A stretch of 64,000 nt of DNA from Dicaeum eximium (lineage: Eukaryota > Chordata > Aves > Passeriformes > Dicaeidae). Within the stretch, counting starts at the first letter, position 1. Each line of letters begins with the position of its first letter. The stretch is from positions 554,859 through 618,858 of the forward strand of contig VWZP01006638.1 in the NCBI GenBank assembly GCA_013396995.1. The letters run 5' to 3'. Under the pieces are notes generated by a model. The model ran no database searches. It saw nothing but the letters and a program-made list of their open reading frames with translations, and was not told the DNA's origin. Shown piece by piece: positions 36,116 to 48,200 of this stretch. The position numbers and the translations under genes are program-made.

Positions 36116-36359
36116 TGACCTGGCCAAGGCAGGTGCCTTGGGCTCACTCAGGTATTCAAGTTATCCAATAATTTGGGCAATGTGTTTTTCCTCTAAAAAT
36201 GCTTTTTTCATATAAATATGGGTAGTTCTAAGACAAACTGGAGTTTTTACTGCAAGCACTTAATTTTTGCACAATTGGGAGCACAAGAAAATGACCTACT
36301 TTTACTGTTCCTCAAAGGTGCTCCTATACACGTGAACCAAAACAAGTAAGCCAGCTTAC

Positions 36360-36458
36360 CTGGTCTGCCAAGTCAAGTCTAGCTTTGTGATGAAGAAGAA
36401 AATCCACCATGGGCCCCGGGCCGCCCACAACAGCAAAATGAAACACTGTGAGCTTCAG
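36360..36458 (-). pseudogene. ANKDD1B: ANKDD1B remnant: first ankyrin exon found
   Basis: 33 codons, acceptor TATTCCAG, donor CAG|GTAAGC. It reads TVFHFAVVGGPGPMVDFLL, then HHKARLDLADQ. The second half is strongly conserved, while the loop residues before it (family G-x-N-H) have become GGPGP. The exons before it (N terminus and first repeat) were not recognised. Confidence 0.85.
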
Positions 36459-39299
36459 CTGGAATAAGCCAAGCCTTGTTTGTCAGGTCTCTAATACAGT
36501 TCTTTTCCCTGTGCAGGTGGTCAGGATTTTGGAATTCTCTGATGGTTACCAAATGTACCTGTTAATATATACTATTTCATATTTCTCCTCCAACAGTCAC
36601 ACTTGATCTTTATCTACATATTTTGTTTTGTTTCCTTGGATAGAGTTTAGATATTGATCTTAGAGAATTCCTGTAAAAACAGAATGATCTTGTTAGTCAA
36701 CATAGGATTGTCCTTCCATTGAAATGTCAAAATGGGATTAAGCGGTCAAACACTGCGTAGAGGAGGTGCATGCAGTACAAGAAGCATCCTTGTTTATTAT
36801 TTTCTTGCATGGTGTAGTTTGAATAGCTGAGGTTTATATGTACACAGTGAGATTTGCTTTTGGTATCCTCCTTGCTTTTGACTAAACCTCTGCAATGTAA
36901 GCCAAGATTTCTCCCTCACTCAGTGTTAGTCACCTTCCCATACCAAGTCATCATCTACGTAAATGGAAGCTACCACCTTGCAAACAGTGAGAAATTTTAC
37001 AGAGGTGAATGGGCTCAGTGCTTCTCAAGAAGACTTCCATAAAGTAATTAGCGGTATATATTTAAAAGGAATTTGTTAAATTGAATCAAATTTTATTGGA
37101 GAGAGTTTTGCTTTCAGTTAAGTGGGCATAACTGGGTTTAACATTAGTCACTGATAGTTTCCATACAAAGATGTCTAAGAGATTTAATCAACTGATTTTA
37201 AAAGTCAGTTTGGATTTGTTTTCTTAACTTCTCTGAAGATCACCTGACTTTTATAAATTTAAATTTACAACCACATGTATCAAAAGGAATAAAAGGTGGG
37301 ATGTGTGACATGTATTTATGTCAGAAAAAAGCCTCTCGTACTATAGAAAGAGTACTATCAAAAAGCTCATCTTTTGACAGCCTTTCTTATTTGTCTTGAG
37401 AGTACAGGGGCAGGAATAATCAACATTAAGAAAAACAATGGCTTTGCCAGCATAAGCTACATCCCTACTAGGATAATCAATCAAAGCACAACACCTCTGC
37501 AGCTGTGCTAGTAACTCTCTCATATTATAGGCTAATTTAAGGACGACAGAGTAAAGTTTCAAATTACTGAACTGAAAATTTATTTAGTTTAACTTCCTGA
37601 ATTCTGGAAAGCAAAAAGGAAGAAAGAACTATTTTTAAGTGACTTTTTAGAGCATTATGCAATTGATACTCTCAGTACTCAAGTGTGCTCAGAGGAAGTG
37701 TTTGTCTCCTTGTCTGTTTCATAAACAAATCAAGGAATGCACTATACTATCTTCTGAATTCCCTGCTGGGTGAAAATGCATGTGGGCATGGGAGGCAAAT
37801 TTTTTCAGAACCCAGAATAAGTAACATTGGATACTCACGGGTAGATGATTTATACGTAGCCATTGAGAGGACACTGTTATGCAAAACTGCCAGATTAATA
37901 TCATGACTGCTTCATTGCTGTTGAATTACCAATTACTGTGGAACACAGTTCTATCTTTAGCTACTGTGAAGTATACACCCTCAGATTTTAGGCCTAGTGT
38001 TGAAGTCAGCATAAAAAACGCATTTTCGTGTATTTAGGGTAATTCTGAGCTCAGGCTGGAGCCAGAGGATGTTGTAGAATGCTCCCATGGTTCCATGCAA
38101 ACCAAAGAGTAATACTTCTTTCTAGAAATTTGTAATGCTAGCAGCGTGAATCCATTATTAAAGTGACTGTGAGGTAAACTCATCTCATTCAGAAAGATGG
38201 AGAACTTGAGAAACTAGTCACCAAAGAGCTCTGAGGAAACACTTTAGCAGGAGCACAGTTGAGAAGTCCTTAGTTCCCAATGTGATACACTGACTACTGC
38301 GAAACCTGAGAGTTATGCTGTACAAATCCCAATGTCCATAATGGCCATTTGAAATTATTTCTTCATCAGGTCCTGGAGGGCACTTCTGACCTTGCAGCTG
38401 AGGGGGCATGCTGGCATTGCCCCATGCAACCCCAAAGAGTCACCCTTCATATCAGTGATCTGTCAGGTACTTTATACTCACAGTATCCACACCATTTATA
38501 TTAACATTCTTTTTAATGTTAATATAACATTAGATATTATGATTAATATAACATTCTTTTTTTTTTTCCATGGTACCCAAATTGTTCATTTTAGCAGCAT
38601 ATTGAAATTCTCTCTCATCTGGCAGTACTGTGGGAAAACATGGTTAAAAACCCCCATATTATTTAAAAAGTAGCCATAAGCAACATAAGGGATGATGATA
38701 CTGTTTATACTTTCTGTTATTTCTACTTATTTAATGTTATGAGAATCACTTGCTTCTCATCATCAAAGCATTTCACGGCTACATTTTTCTCCTTTAGAGA
38801 CATCTGGCTGATATTTCTAGTTTCAACTTTTAAGTGCAACTAAAGGGAGACTTTCCACAACATGGATTACCAGAGTTTGCACTCACAGGAACAGTTTGTT
38901 TATGAAGCTCTTATTACCATATAGGTTCCACACATCACCTGTTTACATTAACTACAGCTCCTGCCTGAGTGCGAAATCCTCTGATTTTTGCGTGCTTCCC
39001 AGAATGGGGGCGCAGATTGGCTGTGAAACTGGTGGCAGATGCTCAGCTCCAGGGATGTGACTAACACCAGCAAATTCTCTCAGAGCAGTTCAAAGGGGAA
39101 GTTAGAGCAGGGTAGTGGGCAATTTGTAGGACTTGTCCCAGGGAACACCACATGCCAAAGCCCAGCTCCCAATCCCACATCCACACATTCGCTGATGTCT
39201 TTTCCTACATGTAAACAGTTCATGCTCAACCTTGTTTCCAACCCGCACCGCTCATTTTGTTCTGGTCAAGGCAGAAAGCAGGTTTGGGTGTGTCCCAGC
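36459..39299. other. Non-coding DNA upstream of ANKDD1B exons
   Basis: AT-rich. A duplicated AT-rich segment lies around 38500-38560 (two copies of an ATATAACATT-type unit before a T run). No exon was recognised, although the ANKDD1B 5' exons would be expected here or just beyond. Confidence 0.5.
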
Positions 39300-39640
39300 A
39301 GCCCTAACGGGGCTTGGCACGCTGCTTCCAGGGAAGGCACCGTGGCTGTGCCGGCCGCAGGCGGGAACCCGGGACTGCGCTGCCCGCCTGGCCTGCGCTG
39401 CCCCCCCCGGGCGGGCTCGCCGCCAAGCCCCGCGGACTCACGGCCCTCGTGGCTCACTGCCACGGCTCCCTGCGCGGCATGCTCCCTGCGCTCCTCTTCC
39501 TCACAGCCAAGGGAAAGGGCCGCAGGCCGGTGTGCCGAGGGCGGTGTCCTGCGCTGGCCCCGATCCCAGGCCGCCAGCACCCGCAGCCGGGACAAACACA
39601 CCCCTGCGGGCACACCTGCACAGCACCCCACTGGCGCCTG
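39300..39640. promoter_or_regulatory. CpG-rich island, candidate ANKDD1B promoter
   Basis: A sharp rise in C+G with many CpG pairs (GCCGGCCGCAGGCGGGAACC, CCCGGGCGGGCTCGCCGCC) in an otherwise AT-rich region. It lies upstream of the ANKDD1B exons on the minus strand and downstream of POLK, so it is a plausible relic of the ANKDD1B promoter and first exon. Stop-free frames on both strands (218, 171, 169 and 121 codons) are a by-product of GC content; none resembles a known protein. The first exon itself could not be placed. Confidence 0.5.
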
Positions 39641-42077
39641 GACACCACCGCACCATGGAGCAGAGCTGTGGAGCAGCTTTAGGAGTTTGCTCTAAGAGCA
39701 ACCAAGCAGTTAATACACTGCATTTCTTGACAGTGGCTAGGCACTGAACAGGAGCATCCTTGCTCCACCCAATCCCCCTCAGGTCTTCCCTAGTGGCTAG
39801 CCTTATGTGCCAGGAGCAAGCAGCACTCTCAAATACACACGAGACAAAAGGCAGTCCCATTGCACCAGACAACTTCTGAAAAGCCATGCCATAAGCACGT
39901 GTGTACAGAGACACAGACGTATCACAGCTTGCATGGGATACCTGGAGCCAGGTGGAGGTATTACTAACTTCTCGGCAGTCATGGAGCTCTCTGTGCAGGT
40001 TGAAGACCATTTTGTGGAGTTATTCTCATCACTGTCAACCAGTGCTCACTGGACAGCAGAGGGTGGCCATCCCTGCTCTCCTGCATGCTTCACGCAGCCT
40101 TAAGATGTGAGAGACTGAGGTGCTTCTGACATAAATTTGTGCATAACTATGCACATGTGGTAGCAGTATTGATCCAATCACAAGACCCTTCAATTTCAGG
40201 TAGAAAATGTTCACATTTGCTTTTGTCCAAGTCCTGTCAAAATCAAAACATACATCCCCAAAGGTTCAGGTTTTATGAACTGACATACTGAGATCCACCT
40301 AACTAACACAAAACTACCTGTTTTCTGATCTTGATGTCCACTGTGACTTTGGTCTACTTAAGCCAAAATTGGTATTTCTTTTCACATAAACAATGATTTT
40401 TCTACAACAGGGCATATTTTTTTTTCTAATTGACTATCTTAAATTTTACTTTAAAAACAGCCTTTAATATTGCTATTTCAAAATAAATAAAGCAAGAAAG
40501 CAGAACCCCCAGTATTCAGCCTCACACAATTGTAGATACATTGGAGTTCCTTCACCGTAATTTTTTCTTAAATTAAATTACACAATCACATTAATTTCCA
40601 TGATGACTAACACCATACCTGTCCATAATAAAATGCATCTAAAAGACTCAAGAGCTTGTAAATTTGTAAAACTTATTTGGGTACAAAAACTATTTGCTCA
40701 GATTCTGCTTACCCTAGATAAAGAGATTTCACAGTTCTTATCTCCTTTAAACATTTTTGGTATGGACGGGCTGTGATGTAAAAAAATCTTTACAATTGAT
40801 ACAGTCTGATAAGACAATTTCACCAACTGTACTTCCAGTAGGTGAATGTGACTTAGCTGAAAGAAAAAACAACCCTGGGAAAGTAACCTCAGCGAGAAGA
40901 ACAAGAAACTGATGTAGCCATAACTGAATCATGGAGGTTTCCTGTGAGTCAAATATTCCAGCAATTTCTTAAAAGGAAGAAAGGTAGGTCTCTATTACTT
41001 ACGGTAATACAGACTGTTTTCAATGTTAATGCTCCTTTTCAAAATGAGTGACAACTATGGAGTGATTAGGTTTGTCCTCAAAGCTGGCACCTAAGGAGGG
41101 ACAGATTTCCAATCTCATATAGAGATAGAGCATCAGTTACAGTCATGAAACACGAGCTGCTAATTTCCAGTTCTAATTACTAATACACAATACTATTTCA
41201 CAGCATATCCTGTGCTTAAACGTTAAATGTAGCAAGTTTAGCACATTCTCTAACCACTTCCTACAATCTTAACCCTTTCAAATAGCCCCCATAGACTGCA
41301 GACAGACTGACACAAAAACTTATAGAGGTGAAGAATCCAGAACAAAGTGCAGAGCAAGGAAGTAACATATTCTTTCCCATCACAGAGCTCTCACTCTGAC
41401 AGGAAATCTGAGCACTTTCTTTAATACTTAAGATAACAGTAGTAATACACACAGAAATGAGTAGAGCCAATATAAAAATAAAATGTAAGGTAAGACCCAA
41501 GCATGTTGAATGTATAGACTATCTAAATTCCTTTCTTCAGAACTGGCAGAGGGAATAACATTAGACCAAAGAATCATGATCCTTTTTTTTCTATTATTCA
41601 TAACCAAAAGAGGAATTCAAGATGAAGTGCTCATATGTATACCTTAAAAAAGGAGATACTTTCATTACACAAGAAATTGCATCTGCTGCTAACCTAGATC
41701 ATTCACATGCTTCAGAACTGTGGATATAATAAGTGTGGAATGGCTCACATACAGGAAATAATTTACAATTAAGTTTAAAATTATTTACAATTAAATTATT
41801 TACAATTAAGCTACAAAGGAACTGTCAGATATTAATAAAAATGGATTTTAATTTACAATCAACACACAGAGTGACCGAGGAAAATGCAAAAGAAAAACAT
41901 TGCTTATAGTCTTCTCCACAAGAAACAAGAAGAAAAATTCTATCACAGAAATTGTTGACAATGCTTAATCATGAGCTGAAGGCCTTCTTCAGATAAAAAT
42001 AGTAATAAATATGGTATAAAAACCTTTAAGAAGTAGGGGGAAAATAGGACTTGTAAACCAGTAAATACACACGATTT
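39641..42077. other. Intergenic DNA between CpG island and LTR
   Basis: AT-rich. Contains a TTATTTACAATTAA-type tandem repeat (about 41757-41813) and otherwise nothing recognised. Confidence 0.5.
41757..41813. repeat. AT-rich tandem repeat, three copies
   Basis: Three near-copies of ATTTACAATTAA separated by short AT-rich spacers. A fourth diverged copy lies near 41850. Confidence 0.65.
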
Positions 42078-43147
42078 TGTATTGGGTTTGCATAGCCAAA
42101 CTTTGGTAGTAGGGGCACTACAGGGGTGGCTTCTGTGAGAAGCTGCCAGAAGCTTCCTCCATACGCAGCAAAGCCCATTCTGGCAATTCTCGCCAGCTCT
42201 AGATGGACCCACTGCTGGCCAAGACTGAGCCAAGCAGAAATGGTGGTAAGGTCTCTCTGATAAGAAATTTGAGAAGAAGAAAGGTTATTGCACAATTGTA
42301 ATTGTGACCACAGAAGAAAGGACTGAGAATATGTAATATGTGAGAGGAACAGCCCTGCACACACCAAGGTCAGTGGAGAAGCAGGAGCAGGGAGTACTCC
42401 AGGCACTGGAGCTGGGATTCCCCTGTAGCCCATGAAAGGGCAGTGGAGGTGCAGGGATCCACCTGCAGCTCATGGAGGAGACCCATGCTGGAGCAGGTGG
42501 ATGTCTGAGAGAAGGCTGTGACCTCTTGGAAGCCCACACCAGAGCAGGGACCTGAAGACCTGTGGAGAGAAGAGCCCATGCTGGAGCAGGTTTCCTGGTT
42601 GGACTTGTGGCACCATGGGGGACCCACACTGGAGCAGTCTGTCCTTGGAGGACTGCAGCTAATGGAAGAGTGACCCACACTGCAGCAGTTCACAGAGAGC
42701 TGTTGCCCATGGGATGGACTCATGATGGAGAAGTTTATGGAGAAGTGTCTCCCATGAGACAGACCACGTATGTTGGAGCAGGGAAAAGACTCCTCTCCAT
42801 GAGCAGGAAGAACATGTGAGGAACTGACCATAACCTCCATTCCGTGTCTCTCTGTGCCACTGGGGGAGGAGGTAGAGCTGGGAAGCAGAGAGAGATGAGG
42901 GAAAGGTGTTTCTAAGGTCTTATTTTACTTCTCATCCTGCTCTCATTTTTTTAGTGATAAATTCAATTAATATCTCTAATTAGAGCCTGCTTAGACCATG
43001 ATGGTATTTAATGAGTGATCTCTCTCAGTATTTATCTCAACTGATGAAGCCTTCATTATATTTTCTCTCCCCTGTCCAGCTGCAGAGGTGAGTGAGAGAG
43101 CAGCTTTGGTGGCTGCCTGGCATCCAGCCAGGGTCAACCCACTATGG
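42078..43147 (+). mobile_element. Nearly complete solo LTR of a songbird ERVL-like family
   Basis: Begins TGTATTGGGTTTGC and ends around AGCCAGGGTCAACCCACTA, the characteristic termini of a very abundant songbird LTR. The middle is a series of degenerate units built around CCCACACTGGAGCAG and CCATGG-type steps, followed by a T-rich stretch and a TTAATAT region. No internal viral genes flank it, so it is a solo LTR from recombination. Open frames of 131-156 codons on the minus strand come from the internal repeats and are not genes. No clear target-site duplication was found. Confidence 0.82.
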
Positions 43148-45200
43148 AATTGTAATAAATAATTCACAATCACACTATGAATTTTATTTCCACATTAATC
43201 TGACACATTCACAATGTTCTCATGACACTAAGATAACTCTATGACACTTTCTTTTTAAACAGATGGCAAGGCAACTTCGAAGGCTAAGCCAACTAACTTA
43301 TTTTTCTCAAGCACTTAAGAGTAGCTTACTTTTTGCTATGTAATGCTTATGTGAAAATAGGCATTGTAATGATGTACACACAATGACAAGGTAATACTTA
43401 GATTCTACACTTTATTGAATCATAGACAGAAACTAAAAAAGGGATAGGTGTTTACTTTCTAAACAACAGTTGGCAGCCTTATGTTCTCTCAGTTGCTTTT
43501 ATGTCTTTCCTACCAGAAGTTCCCATGTCTGTCAACAGAACAGCTCATGCTGAGTGCTCACTCACCTGGTTTAGAAAAAGTTGACTGAATCAATTTACAG
43601 TCTGAACTAGTCCAGCTGACTTGGTCCAAACCAGGTAAGGGAGCACTGACATGATTTCAAATGACAGAGCTGTGGGTACAGTGGCATCTGACAAGCAAAC
43701 AGATAAGCAGGTAGAGACGGTGTAATCATTCCAGCAATTCTGGAAACAGGAAAGCATATTCTGAACTGAGCTTGGGTATCTAATACATACCATGTATATG
43801 TTTATTTAAAAAACAAGCAAATCCCAATACAGTTGAACAACAAAATAGATGCTTCTACAGCAGCCACTTCTTTAAAAGACCTTGCAGTTAAAAAACAATT
43901 TATATTTCATACAGGGCTGTCACTGTTTGTGTAACTTTTAAGAAATATGCTGTTATAATAAATTATTTGTCTGATAAATATTTAATTATAATAAAATGTC
44001 TTTAAACAAATTGGTGTGAATGGAAAAAATCTAAACAGAGCATTTTAAATATTTGCACTTACATTTCTCTTTCCGCATATGCACACACAGAATACACTTC
44101 ATTCAGAAATACAAAATAATTTTAAAGAGACAGACAGCTAAACAATAAGAAAGTTCATTATCTTGTATTTGCACATAATTCATTATTATTGCACCATGAA
44201 ACCTTTTATTTAGAGTACATTTAGTGCTACTGACTGGTAACAATTTCAAGCTGTAAAGAAGTTTTCAGTCTCTTTGGAAAGGCCAAAGATCAAACAGCAC
44301 TTGTCTGAGTATCCTGGAGGAATCCTTCTCTCAATCAACAGATTTTAAAACATTTTTTAAAATAAGTGATGTCATTGTATATCTCACCACAAAAAGTCCT
44401 TCAGATCTGGTCAATCAACTCTTACTGAAGTACTTTTCAGTAACAATGAAAGCTTCATAGTGCTCTAAGTTCTTGTTCTTATCCTATGTAACTGCGAGAC
44501 TAATACATTTTTGTGTCCACTACAAAGACAGACATTAGCTGAAATCGAGCAACTCAAGTCTTCTTTGTTATCATACAGGTAATCTCATAATCTTATTTTT
44601 ACAATAAAATCAACAGGGAAGACAGAAGTTCAGGTGTGGGAAGAGGGTCATCAGCAAGTACAGCAGAGCACTCAAGCTAATGATTCCTCTGTGTTACAGG
44701 GAGCTAAATCAAAGTGCTAGCAAACTCTGATTCTTGGAAACAAGTGGGGGAAAAAAAAGTATTATTCTCCAAAGAAAAGAAAAGAAAAGTAAAGAAAAGT
44801 AAAGAACCCTTCCTCTTACCTCTTCTTCTATCTCAGACATCATGTTCTTGTTACATAGATATGTAATGGTTCCAAAATGACAGGCACCTGAATTCAGCTT
44901 TCTGCCAATGCTAAATTAACTTGCAGTCATAGAACTCTATGAAACACTTCATATAGAACACGTTGCTACACAGTCATTTAAAAAACATTTTGATTGTATG
45001 TTTGGAATTGCTTGACTTGGCCTTTTTTGATACTGACTGTGAAGCTGTTAGTCCAGACCTAAGGTTAAACAAAGTGGAAAAAAAACCAGTAGGTTAAAAT
45101 ACACAACACATACCATGACAAGTTTTACAACACCGAATATTTTTCTAGACTTCATTATTTTCAAACAAGTTGTGTACTCAAACTTCCAAAAAACATTTAC
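43148..45200. other. Region downstream of POLK
   Basis: AT-rich. The final POLK exon with its PCNA-binding C terminus is expected about here, but I could not identify it. Contains an (AAAAG)n run at about 44775-44806. A 68-base exon-like piece on the minus strand at 44820-44887 is discussed under findings. Confidence 0.45.
44775..44806. repeat. (AAAAG)n microsatellite
   Basis: Several AAAAG units with two AAAGT interruptions. Confidence 0.75.
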
Positions 45201-45249
45201 CTTTTTGTTCCTTGTGATGGATTTGTGCATTGCTGTCCTTTGCTTAAAC
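45201..45249 (-). CDS. POLK: Probable POLK penultimate exon
   Basis: 49 bases: two complete the split codon left by the large UBZ exon, then 15 codons (GLSKGQQCTNPSQGTK) and two bases over; acceptor TTAAGGAG, donor AAG|GTAAAT. Phase and the TKR-type end suit the stretch between the second UBZ and the C-terminal PCNA motif in mammals, but the match is short. Confidence 0.4.
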
Positions 45250-48200
45250 CTCCTTAAAAGTAATTGAAAACAACCAAAATTAGTTACTTCCATAAAGAAA
45301 GAATCCTTCAGAAATTACATACATGGAAGAACTTCTTTAAAAATTTAATCTGTCTCAAGAAGCAGATAACATTTAATTATCTGCAGCTTGAATACTGTAT
45401 TTTATATTACCATTTTTAAAAGAGAAAATCAAAAAGTCTTTAGGTTATTGAATTATAAGGGATTACTTTGTATCTTGTAACAGTTTTCAGAAGTATTTCA
45501 GCATAACGTAGTTGATTTCCAAGGTGGTAGTTGAAATCATGTTTTTAATTTTTTTTATCCTTCAGGGGTGTCCTAGGCTGACGGTGTCTCCTATCCCAAT
45601 CGCTTTTTGGAATTTGTTTTGTCTTGGGCGGCGGGTTTCCCCCTCGCTGCCCCCCCCATCTCTCGCTCTCNNNNNNNNNNNNNNNNNNNNNNNNNGGGGG
45701 GGAAGGAGGTTTGTTTTCTAGGGGAGGTTTTCTTCCCCAGTCTGTCCTAAACCAGGACAAGGGGGCAAAAAAGAAACTTGACCTGAAGTAAGTCTTCAAT
45801 TTAAATTAAAGCATGATTGCACATGTAATAGCAATATCACTTTGAAAATTTTCTTGTAAAATATTCTTATTGTAAGTCTTAATTGTATCCTAAAAATTCT
45901 AACACACTACTATTTTAATTTCCTTTTATAAGGTTCCCAAAATAGATTAGGGACTGCTTGAAGCAGATACTTTACTACTCGCATATGCACTGTAATCTGG
46001 CTGAAGATTAGCTTTTGTCAAAAAGAGAAACTACTTCAGAAAATATCAATGATACTGCTAGGGCATGTTACAGATGCAGTTACAGATATACAGATATGAT
46101 ATATTTTATTAGCTATAAAACAGATTTGGAAGTTTCTTCCCTTAAGCTCTAGTTCTCATCTCTGTATTTTTGCCAGCACACGACATAATGGAGCCTTTCT
46201 GCTAACTGAATCTGAAACAATCTAGGATGAAGATATTTTCATTGATCTTCACTTTAATCTCAGTGGCCTTACAAACACCTTTCTGAACATGGTTGGCTGT
46301 AACTAACATACAATTTCCAGAAATGAGCAGTAATTGCTCTGTCACCTTTGTGGCTAATGCAAGGGCACTGACAAACTAATACTACATTTATAAATCTAGT
46401 TTGTCATGAAAATCAATTTGATATTTTTTAAATAAAAATGTTCACTCCTATATAGGCCTTATTTAAATGAGCTTGTTGAGAAAAAATTTCTAAGTCCCAA
46501 AAAGTTCAAAGTACACCATTGCCAAGGTATCTTAATTGCAAAAGCAGACAATTTGAAAAATTAAATATATACTAATGCATATACTTACCAGAGAAAACTC
46601 TGTTTGAGTTTTCCATATTGTAAGTCTTAGTAGGAAAATCCTCTTTTTCTGTCAGCTCCTGAATAAGGCCTTTATTTAAGCAGACATCCACATGTCTGTT
46701 AAATGACATAAGATCGGTGGTTTTCTGTTCTGAATTACAGACTGGACAAACAAGAACACTATCTTCTTTGGCTTCAAAGAAAGAGGATGAACTAGTTTCT
46801 TCTGTATCTTCAGTCTTGTCAAAATGGTTTTCATTGTCTTGTGATATTCTTTTGGGGAAGAGACACTGTTTCATACACACATTTCTAGCAATGTCACTGA
46901 GATTGCTAGGCTGTCGTTCTCTGGGAGATTTATCAGGTATTATCTGATCAAATTTTTCTGTGCTATTGTCAGTAGAGCTGTCAGATACACTTGCAGACTG
47001 GTCTGTTCCTGCTAATTGATCTATTTTATTTTTTTGACATTCATCAACATACTCCTTTTGAAATTGTGGAAGAAAGTTAGATATATTTTCTCTCGAACTG
47101 TCATTCTTGGATATTTCCACTGTATCTTTAACACACATCCCATTGAGGCACTCATCAATGTGTCTATTAAGTTCTTCCAAATTATTGCTGCTTTGCTTCT
47201 CAAAGCAAACAGGACAGGTGAAGATCTTACAAATATTAGAATTCTGTAAACCTGTGAATTTCTTTGTTTCTTCCACAAAACTTGTTGATGATTTATCATC
47301 TGGAAAGAGCTGCTTACCTCCGCTTTCATTTGGAGAAATATTTTCACTATTTAGTTGTCTTGCTGCTCGCTTTTGATCAAAAAAACTCCCTCTATGAGGT
47401 GCTTCTGAATTTTTTGTGAAATAGTCTTGGTTTGACTTCTCTGGCTGAAGCCTAAGGAAACCAATTTCTTTTCCTGATTTTAAGAAACTTGTAATGCTTT
47501 TTTGTTGGTATTTCTTTTCTTCATCAGTTAGAAATCCTGATACTCGTACGCCTAATGATGAAAAAGAAGCTTACAATAACAATTTTATGAAAGCTGGATA
47601 CTAACTCCTAATTAACGCCTTTTGAGGCATACAGTCACTCAATAAAGGCACAATTTATCTCACAAAGATGCTAAACTACCTCCAAATGCATCACGTCGTC
47701 AATACAATTTTATCAGACCCAGGCATTAGTCCAACCATATTATTAATTTTAGCACTCTGAAGTTTTAACTGATTGCATTATAACACAAAGCTATAAATAC
47801 AGTTACATAGAATTCAGTCTGAAAATTTTGCATGAACTTCACCCATCAAAATATATTTTTTTCAGCACTTTCTAATATCTTAGACAAGTAAATTTTATAT
47901 ATCACTAAATGTTTCAAGCAGAATGCATAGGCACTTGAAACACACTGAGGGTCTGAGGGTCAAAACACAGGGCTTACTGTTGTCAGAAATGTTCACATCT
48001 CCTGCAAAACACTGCACTTTCAGATCTGCAAGCACTTCTGTTGCTGTGGTACAAAGCAGATTTAAAAGCTCTTTTAAAGCAGCAGAATTAAACGCTGCTA
48101 TGAGTCAAGCTTCTACTGTCATTATGATGTGATTGTTGTTGCATAAAAAAAATACAACCTCAATTAGTAAAAATTCCTAAGTCATTATTCAGCACTCATT

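Larger units (their letters stand above)
34675..36359. other. ANKDD1B intron with CR1 pieces
   Basis: The centre of this intron is occupied by the two CR1 fragments listed separately. The remainder shows nothing notable. Confidence 0.6.
20730..36458 (-). pseudogene. ANKDD1B: ANKDD1B, decayed ankyrin/death-domain gene
   Basis: Nine minus-strand ankyrin exons of 96-105 bases, all phase 0, follow the order of mammalian ANKDD1B: 36360-36458, 34576-34674, 34380-34484, 32516-32614, 30885-30983, 28554-28652, 27589-27684, 23791-23889 and 20730-20825. Diagnostic stretches are HHKARLDLADQ, HGLTVIHLAGW, DYLLQDLHLNDL, GKKPFLLASEKGHV, RQETPLHLAADLGNVELVE and GKTALATASRSHHA. Three breaks are visible: TAG at 34452-34454 where the family has Gln; an acceptor AA instead of AG at 32615-32616; and a donor AT instead of GT at 30883-30884. 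The death-domain exons and the N-terminal exons were not recognised. Some repeats have also lost TPLH-type residues. The position between POC5 and POLK confirms identity. A transcribed remnant or a shorter rescued isoform cannot be excluded; the human gene also carries a common C-terminal nonsense allele. Confidence 0.85.

Noticed and set aside
39039..39747. Long overlapping open frames (218, 171, 169 codons) on both strands
   Set aside because: They coincide with the CpG-rich island; low stop-codon density from high GC explains them and no family is recognisable.
43800..43830. Minus-strand frame ending in Leu-Phe-Phe-Lys-stop, reminiscent of a POLK tail
   Set aside because: The residues upstream are hydrophobic and unlike the basic POLK C terminus, and no acceptor in the right phase was found.
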